Part shown: piece after piece, positions 1-9,400 of the stretch | Layout: the number at the start of each line of letters is the position of its first letter | Position numbering within the stretch: the first letter of the stretch is position 1 | Source of the DNA: Psococerastis gibbosa | Lineage: Eukaryota > Arthropoda > Insecta > Psocodea > Psocidae | NCBI GenBank assembly: GCA_963971405.1 | Contig: OZ020487.1 | Coordinates: 30,179,371 to 30,243,370 of the forward strand | Reading direction: 5' to 3' | DNA length: 64,000 nucleotides | The notes under the pieces: generated by a model | What the model saw: only the letters and a program-made list of their open reading frames with translations | What the model was told of the DNA's origin: nothing | Database searches by the model: none | Position numbers and translations under genes: made by a program

Positions 1-245
1 AATTTAGCACATATTCGGCGGTCGTAATTCTTAATTCTGTGCGTGCCCTTGTACAATTAACAATTTATAAACTTTTTCATTTCGGTTTTTACTTTCCTGC
101 TTTACCACAAGTACTTGCATATGACCCCCACTCTAAAAATTAAAGAAAACTTCGACAAAGTTGTCATGGCAACATAGAATGCAATATTCTAACTTAGCTT
201 AAGACGGTTTTTTGAGGGATTGGATGACTAATAACTACTTGTATT
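1..245 (-). other. 3' flank of the DOS gene
   Basis: AT-rich sequence downstream of the stop codon. I see no AATAAA on the minus strand here, so the 3' UTR may run past the window edge. No other feature was recognised. Confidence 0.4.
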
Positions 246-473
246 TCAAGCTTCATTACTGTCTTCATTTTCTTCGGACTCGATTTCGTTTTCAGTCGTG
301 CTAGTAGTCTTATCATTGTTCTTTTCAGTTGTTGTTGACTTTTGAAGAAGGGGCTTTTCGGTTGACGCAGGCTTGGGAGCAAGAGTGGTTGTTGTTGTGG
401 TAGTAGTTCGCTTTCCACCAGAAAGAACGGGCCGGTCTTTCTTGTTGGATGTTGAATTCGTCAATTCAATAGG
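246..473 (-). CDS. DOS gene exon 8: Thr-rich/acidic tail and stop
   Basis: The acceptor is AATTTCAG, phase 0. It encodes residues 309-383, starting PIELTNSTSN, then a run of seven or more Thr, then Lys/Thr-rich and finally Glu-rich sequence ending DSNEA with TGA at 248-246. The Thr/Ser run could be an O-glycosylated stalk. No membrane helix follows in any frame before the window edge. A splice donor inside the exon leading to a further 3' exon outside the window cannot be excluded. Confidence 0.7.
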   Translation of the reverse strand, partial: PIELTNSTSNKKDRPVLSGGKRTTTTTTTTLAPKPASTEKPLLQKSTTTEKNNDKTTSTTENEIESEENEDSNEA

Positions 474-3400
474 CTGAAATTGAGGTTGTTCTTATATTAA
501 TTAGGTGAAGCATTTTTGCTTTCCAATTTATAGATAGTATAAGGAAAGCTTTGTGATGGTCGAAATTTTCGATTCCGAGATTTCAACGGATTTACACGTT
601 TTGAGGCCCCAGGAACCAAAAAAAGTGGTTTTTACGAAATGTCTGCCTGTCTGTCGCTCTGTCACTCTGTTTGTTTGTCTGTCTGTCTGTCTGTTCATCG
701 ATTTCCGGGCAAACTACTCGGTGGATTTGAATGCAATTTGGCATGTAGGTTCACAAAAATCATACCTCGGGATCATTTTTTTATTTTGGGCTAACTCAAT
801 TTGGGGGGGTTTTATTCTCAAAAAACTTCAAAAAAACGTCTAAAAAAATTATTTCTCAAAAACGGCTCCAACGATTTCTTTTAAATTCACATATATTGTA
901 GTCGTTATTAATGTTGATAAAATGCGGGGGGTCGCTTGCCCCTTGATAGTTTGCTTCTGGGGGTAAAAAAATAAAAATAACTACATTTTAATGAAAAATG
1001 ACTAAAAAATAATTTTTCTGCGAAACCTTTCTATCGATGATTTCTAACTTCAGGCATATTTTAGGTGTTAAATTGAGTAACGAAACCGGACAGTTTGCTT
1101 TCCCAAAAAACTATTGGGTTTCGTGCAAAAAAATTTTTTTTTGAAAAAATGAAAGCAAATTCACGCTCAAATGCATTGCGTGCCCTGCCATTATGGTAAT
1201 GTGTTGGTCTGACCTATCTAGAATTTACGTCACCTTCAGTGACGTCAGGTGGACCCCCCCCCCCCCGTGATATCCGAAATTTAACCATAAGAAAATTATT
1301 TAGCATGAAATTAATCATTTTCTCTCTCTACTAATCGATAAATTGGAAAGCATGTTCGAGTAAACTCGGACCGGTTCTTTCTTATTTTGAGGTCAGTTTT
1401 TGAGTAATCGCAATCATGTATTTTTCATGTCATTTTGTCTCGACCTCGTCATAAAAACAAACCACCAGTTGTCATACAAAATTAGTTAATAAATTGTTTT
1501 CCCAAAATAAATTAAATAATAAATACATAAATTAGTCCTGAGAGTCTAAAATCTACCTACGTCTCCTCAGTCTCCATGAATTCTTTGAAGAAATAGGGAC
1601 AGATTGAGATTAACATTTTTTTAAGTTTAAATTTGAAAGCCTATTTCCTATTGAGTATTTCTACTGCTTTATTGCTCAAGACCCTTAGGCGGGGTTTCCA
1701 CATACGTCAGTGGTCAATGGTAAATGTGATATTGACGTTTTAGCAGACATTAAAGACATACTAAAAATGTCTGCTACCACGTCAAATCCATATTTACCAT
1801 TGACCATTGACGGATGTGGAAACCCCGCCTTAATGAAGGTTTTTTTTTAAAGTTAATTGTATCGAAACAATTAAATGTATGTGTTCAATTGACCTCCTCA
1901 GTTGCCTCTGTAGTTTACTGCCCGTGTTGAGTTACGACACGTCTCCGTTCGCACGGCGAGTACAGACTCGCGCAAGTACAAGCACGCTACCACCTTGCCA
2001 TCAAAGCCGATGATTTTACGGGAACATTTGTCTTAGCTCAGGTAGCCGAACTAAAAGGAGTCCTATTTTTGTTTCGCAATAATTCAAATTTAACCATTTT
2101 ATCGCTTCGGAATGTGTACTAGCTAACCTACTTGACTGTTCATGAGCCTTATATATGTTTGAAAGAGGCCTTATGGTTTATAATTGCTAAGCGAACTGGT
2201 TAATTTTTAAGCGGACCCTTAGCCTAATATTTGACCAAAATTGGTAAATGAATATAATTTTATATTCATGCCATGGGTAGGTATTTACCTTCAATTTCTC
2301 GCAGTTTTTACCGGTGTGAGTATCTGCACAAATGCACTTGAAGTCTCCCTCTTCCTCCGTTAGGGAAATGCACGTGCCTGCATTCTCGCAAACTCCTGCA
2401 TGTGTCTCGCAGTAAATAAGTTCTAGAGACAATAAAAAAAAAGACAAAATTGAAAGTCGGCAATTGGCTGGTTTAAATTGGGGGGGGGGGGTGTTATGGG
2501 ACCAAGGCTTGGCACCCTGCAAAAACCGGTGTTGGATGCTCCCTTGGGACCTACTCCAATATGCACAGCTAGTGCATAAGGGCAGACTGTTGCATCCTAA
2601 CACTATCCATAAATTTACCGACATTTGGGGGGGGGGGGGCGCTCTGATAATAGTTAATTTTGGACGTTATTCCGGTTTGGTTACCTTGGTCGCAGAAGAT
2701 GCCGCCCCAGCCTTCCTCGCAGTTGCACTCCCAAGGCCGCTTACAGCTTCCATGCTTACACCCCGGGTACGGGTAGCACTGGTCGCACTGCTCGCCCCAC
2801 CAGCCAACTTTGCACCGGCACTCTCCTGGTCTTTTGCAATACCCATGTTCTTTACTGCAGGTTTCATTACAGATAGCTGTACAACAAAAATATCGTCAAA
2901 ATTAATTAGAAGAGATTAGTTGATACTTTCTGCAAAAATAAGTCATGCATCATGGGTGGGGAAACCGGCCCTGAAGGTGGAGGAACTCAATGAAGAGTTT
3001 TGGCATAAGGCAGCGGGAACCCACCGCATTGCAATTCCTTAGTATATAATCATCATGACATCAATTGCCATGATGCTATTCTTTGATAGAAGAGGTATTT
3101 AACGAAGAGAAATAGTTCCATGGTTAGTAGTTGTCCCATCGTTAAATATCGGCTGCCTATAGATTTTCCCTATCCTAAAGGAAAAGATACATCGATGCAA
3201 TGGGATAATTCTATAGTCGACAATGGGCAGACGAATAATATAAAACTGCACAATGATAATCTTACAATGCATGGCTTAAAATCCATTTTTTTACAGCTGA
3301 GCTAAACTATCAAGGGGGTGGGGTTTGTTTACATTAATAAGTACTTAAATATACTGTACTATATGTAGGCCTATGTGAATTTAAAAGAAATTATCGAAGC

Positions 3401-6400
3401 CGTTTGTGAGAAAAGGATTTTTTAGCCATTTTGGTTTTTTTTAGGGATAAACCCACAAAACAAAGTTATAAAAAAGACTACAATATACCCCTGGGCGATA
3501 TTTTTGTGATCCTACATGCCGAATTTCATCAAATTGGGTGGCGTATCACTTTTGGTTCCTGAGACCTGAAAACGCATAAGCCCCTTGAAATGTAGAAATC
3601 GAAATTTTCGGGCATCACCTCGAACAAGACATTCTCTGTGAATGTTTTCCAACACCTACCCCAATGTCTAGTATTTCACTTTTAGTTCAGTACTCTGGGC
3701 GTAAAGTCTTTGATACGTTTTAAATTTTTAACAGCTGATTTTAGTATGTGACCTTCTTTTTCATTGTACTTGACGTTTGGACACGGCAATGCAAAAAGAG
3801 TATCATTGCAATTAAGTAATACCGCAGATAGCAGCTTTCAATTTCAATAATGGCCTGATTCTGATTGGCTGGAGGCATTACCATATTCTTGCAGAGTTGG
3901 CAAAATTCGAATGTAACCCATCCCCTAAGATTTTGTCTTTTTTATTTTATTGCAATATAATGAAAAGGAACCCAGACATCATTTTATCGGATAAATTTTC
4001 AAAAGCTACTTCATCATTCAATGCTTTTACGAATGCCCAGATATTTATACATCAATTAGTTCGTGGGCAAATGAAAGATCTCAAACATCATCATCAGTCA
4101 CTTCAAAGACAGAGTTGTCCTGGAAGCAATGAGGTCCTGCATATAATACTGCACAACTGCGAGTAATAATTATTTTGAGATAGAAATATCAATGGAATCC
4201 TGACGTTCAAAGCGCTCATTGACTTATATACCGTCTTTGACTGCCTGTGTCAGTTACACTAGTGGTGAGCTTAATTGCATTCTTGAATAACCCTCCGGTT
4301 AAATTCTCTGAAACAGCTCGAATCTGACAATCGGAAATATTGCTATAGACATAAATCTACAGGCTATTTGCGCCAACTTATGACATGACGAACACCATTT
4401 CTGCACTGGGAAACTAGGCTTATTATTAATTATTGTTATTACTGGAAGGGCTTTTTATGGATGTAGGCCTACTTATAACTCGTTCCCACACTTGGTTAAG
4501 TGTTACAATGTCTACGGTAAGCATGTCTGAACTTGCCCATTGGCACTTGTATTCGGTGTGGGTTGACTTTGAGGAAAGGTTTGCCAATATCGAAAAATTC
4601 ATTCCAATCAACTTATTTAAAATGGTGTGCCACAACAACCCACCGAAGAGGGTCTAAAATGAAATAAATAAATAAGGACTTTTTATTGTTTCTATTACTA
4701 AGCGGAGTTAGGGCTATAAAGCCCTCTCTTACACTCAATTAGGAATGCCCGGGACCGCCTGCTTTACATGCCCTCCGAAGCATGACCAGAAAATGTAGCC
4801 AGTGTGGGACTCGAACCAACAACCTTTCGGGTGTAAGTCAGAGTCCGTACCACTATGCTACATGTCTTGACATGCTTAGGCCTGGGGACTGATAAATGAG
4901 CCTCTCTATCGACGACTGAGCATTCGCACTGCTCGTCTATTTAGAATGTTGCGGTTGAAATCTCAAAATGAACATTTTGACCATCACACAGCTTTCCGTA
5001 GTTAGGTGCCCATTCCACATACGTACAACGTCAACGAAAAATTGAAAAATGACGTCAAAATGACGTAAATTGACGTGGTAGCAGAATTTTTAGTATGTCT
5101 TTAATGTCTGCTAAAACGTCATTTTTCAATTTTTCGTTGACGATTGAAGTATATGGAATACCCCCCCTAGTTACTAAGTTACAAGTAGAAAAGCGATATA
5201 GTTACAATATTTTGCAAAATCACATTTCTAAAGGAGTATCTCTACATGCTTCAGTATTCAGTGAAGATGAGTGACGTGAACTTACTGTGAAGTCGTGAAA
5301 GGCTATTGAGATATGACATGTGAATAAGCCCTAATCTTTTCCAAGGTCTAAAATAAGTGTTGAAACTCATTGGCGTCAATTCCCAAAATTTCTGGAGGGG
5401 GCTTTAGGACCCCAAGTCTTTGATCCCCCGGAGAAAAAAAATCCATGAATGGGCCCAAGTTAGTGAGGTTTTACGCATATTATGCCCTGGGGTCTCCCCC
5501 GTAGAAAAAAATTGTTAAATGGGCTCAAATTAGTGAGGTTTTACGAATATTCTACCCTGGAGAAAGGGGGCCCAGGGGTCTCCCCCGCAGAAAAAATTTT
5601 GATGAGTAGGCCCAAATTAGGGAGGTTTTACGCACTTTGCAAGCAGTACAGTTGAAATTTTACCGACAAACAAACCTACCACTGAGGGGGGCCCGGGGGT
5701 CTCCCCCGAAGATTTTTTTTTAAAAAATAGGTCTGAAATATTGGGGTTTTAATAATTTTGAGTAATATATTTTTGTGAAAGGACTTGGTCAATATGTTGA
5801 TTTTTTCATGATGTCTATCATGTGAAATAAGCATACATACCAAGAATTAATTTCCCTTTCGTTATTGTGAATACTATGCCTTTAGCCTCCAAAACACCTT
5901 TGTCACCAGAAATCCAGGGGGGGGGGCCCTATTTACGTCAATGTTGAAACTACTAGTATTACTTCGCCTCTGGGTAATATCGTTTGTTTCTACGTCGTCA
6001 CCGAATATGTAGGCTTTTTTTTATCATAACGCAACGCCCTTTAGGGTTTACGCGTTGTATGTTTATGTGTTGCAATGCTGTGGTTTTGAATGGGGTTGGT
6101 GTGGTGTGCACTACTGTCTTTCGGCAAACCGCTATAAGCGCGCTGGACAACGAGTTGCCCAGGTACCGTCTACAACAGTTTGCCTTTGTCTATTGCACGA
6201 TTTTTTGGTTTAATGGGTTAAGAGGAAATGTGTAGGCTTATTGCTAAAGCTTCTAAACTTTGATGAAAATTTATTTTGGCAACTTACGCGTCTGGCAGAG
6301 GATGCCCGTGTATCCTGTTTTGCATTTGCATTCTAGGGGTTTATTGCAGTAGCCTTGTTGACAACCTGGTAGTACCTGGCACTCTTTGCAAGTTTCACCT

Positions 6401-9400
6401 GACCATCCCAAGCGGCAACTGAGAAATAGTAACAACTCAAAATTAGTACGGTTATGATAATATGTAAGGCTCCAATAGTTATTTATCAACTGCTGGGAAT
6501 AAGCATCCGATTAATGATGAAATGAGTTTGTGGAAACACAGTGCTCCCTGTTGGAATCTGACTTGGAGCAGCCTGCCTTCTTCTTCTTTTTCTTCCCCCT
6601 TAGTGCCGCGTGCGCAGCGTGGGGGGGTCGCCTCGAACCCATTTCCTGAACAGCTTGTCAAAAAGAACAATCTGAACATTTGACATCATTGTGAACAATT
6701 GCACTACCTGCTGCTCGTCTTTTTAATGGTCTCAATAACATACGTGACGTAGAGTAGTGATACAGACTCCAACTTTCACCCGAAAGGTTGTTGGTTCGAG
6801 TCCCACACTTGCTACTTGTAAAGCAGGCGGTCCCGAGTCTTCCTAGTTGAGTGCAATAGCCCTAACTCCGCTAGGTAAGTAATAGAACAAAACAATCAAT
6901 ATTTATTTATTTTTATTTCATACAAAAATACGTCAGTATGTGCAAAACGTTTTGCAGCTCTGATGACAGTTAGTAAGTTTGTGGAACCGTTTATGAGTTG
7001 GCTACGCTAAGGGGACGAATGTTACCCGGTCTATATGGCGAAACAAAACGGGACTTAGTCCAGATACTGACACAGTCACCTCAGCTGAGGAAAGGTGTTA
7101 CCAGAGCTACACAATGTGAAACTTACCGGGTTAATAAGTTAACGGTTGCAGTAAGGGCACTGACTGGTTTCGACATAGATATTTAAAAAGGACGGGGTTA
7201 TGGGAATAAAGAATAGTGCGGTTTGGAAGGTCATTTTATGCTCTCAAAAAATATTATTTACCAGTTACCTAACCATGATTTCACACCACTCCCACTGCAA
7301 AGTCTACGACAATCGACAACCTCCGTTCACTAGAATGGAACTTGGTTGCATACTTTTATTTCTGCAGAAAATAGTGGTTTTTATGTCCGTGCATGATAAT
7401 TTATGATGAAGTTCGTATCTTCTATCCCAAATTAACGCAGTTGCCCTGGGCTTAAAATATAATAGGCCTACAATCTAAAATATCTTCTCTAACTCCTCTT
7501 TTTAAACCAGCATACTAAACTATGGCTTGTAAAAGAAGGGAAGATGTCCAGTTTGTTGACAATGTATACTTCCAATCTTGCAGCCTACAAATTTACATTG
7601 ATACATTCAGATCGTATATTTACCTGCATTCGCCGGGCCAATCGCAATAACCTCTTGTCGCATGGCAGTCTAAACGGCATATTGCTGAAAAAAATTAATA
7701 CGACTACATAATTGTCAAGATATTTAAATTAGTGGTACAGACTCCAACTTTCACCCGAAAGGTTGTTGGTTCGAGTCCCATTATTACTACATTTTCTGGT
7801 CATGCTTCAGAGGGTATGTAAAGCCGGCTTTATAGCCCTAACTCCGCTAGGTTGGCTTAGTAATACAATAGAACAAAAAGTTAATATTTATTTATTTACA
7901 ATTTAAGTGGCCTCACTTATACACGTATAACGAATGTTAAGCGGTATGTTGAGAAAGTTCGTAGTGTCCATAATAATATTAACACTAATATGTAATATAT
8001 TGAATCCATAAATGTATACCACCTTATGTGAATTTACGAGGTACAGCCCTTTTGAAGCGGTCATTTCTTTTTGTTATTACCTCTAAATTTCATTATTATT
8101 GTTTTAAAATGGCCAGTGATCGATATCTACTTGGCTGATTTTTTATTGATGCATTTTTATTTTTCACTATTATACGTAGGTAGAGCTTCTTTCATGTCTT
8201 TCGGGGATTAAAGGTATTTCAGGGATAATGTTCGTCAATAATAGCGTACTTTCAAAGTTCAAACGTTTCAGAACGACCACTATCCACGTTTAAAATTTAG
8301 ATTATGGGCTAGATTCAAAAACTGTAAGTAGTTACAAGTTCAAAAACTTCTATTCAATGTTATCTTGTCAAATGTAAATGACATTGATCTCAATATTTCT
8401 CTCTCCTGCTTGATTTGCCGTCCATCCTTGCAGACACGAGTTTCTCATTGTACAGGGAGGGTCCCTGTCATGCAGTCTTACTACATATACTGAATTGTTT
8501 TAAAATTTAAACTTTGTATCAATGAATCCATTTTGTAAACTGTTATTTTTGGAGGAATATATTTTCCTTTACTTTACATAACTTAACGCATTATTTTAAA
8601 TAATTTATTAATAACTTACGTTCAGAACAGAATAGTCCGTCCCAGCCATCTTCACACAAGCACTCAAAACTGTTATTGCAATAGCCGTGTTGACAGCCCG
8701 GCAATGTAATACACTTGTTGCAAAATTCTCCGTAGAATCCTGAAACAGCAAAAGAGTAAAAGGAAAAGTGTGAGTTTACTGTGTCCCCCAAGGGGTTCGG
8801 AATCGACGAAAATCAGGAGGTTGACCCTGTCAGTCAACTCCCCTTCTCCCTGAGGTGAGCCCTTAGGGTGCCTCAAGTTAAAGAAACAGACTCAATCCGA
8901 GGGCGAAGGAGTTCCAAAACTGTGTCCGATTGGTGATAGTGACGTCTACATATTACATTTTAAAATGTAGAGGAATACCTTATTAGTGATAAATTGGTAT
9001 TTCGATATTACTTATAGAACACACAGAAAAAACCACAGCAGTGTAAAAGAACCGGTACGAGGGAATATGATTTCCCATTTATCAATTAATTTAAGTACAG
9101 TAGTGGATAATATCAGTAGTTACAAAGTAAATAATTCTACTATACGATTACATTTAGGATTCCTCTATTTTTAAAAACAAAACCGTGCATCGTAAACCCT
9201 ATTCTATTACTATATTTCATACCTGTAGTTGAAGTTAGCAAAAAGCATTGATAAAAGGTTCTCCAGAAAAATTATTTTTTAGTCATTTTTTTTTGGCTGA
9301 GATTTTGTTATGTAATTTTTTTTACACCGTTATCCAAAATATCATATGTGGATGTGACCTAGTGGAGGTATTTTTTTTTTATATTAGTGAGGACTACAAT

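Noticed and set aside
660-700. CRISPR-like array from repeated CTGT units
   Set aside because: It is a simple microsatellite inside Rep-A in an animal genome, with no spacers.
553-843. Recurring 60-96 residue ORFs in Rep-A (MVEIFDSEISTDLHV...)
   Set aside because: The frame is kept in young copies only because the DNA is similar. It includes the CTGT microsatellite, is broken in older copies, and matches no domain.
4795-4860. tRNA genes at the GGTTCGAGTCCC sites
   Set aside because: These sites belong to multi-copy SINE-B elements. No proper acceptor stem closes around them.
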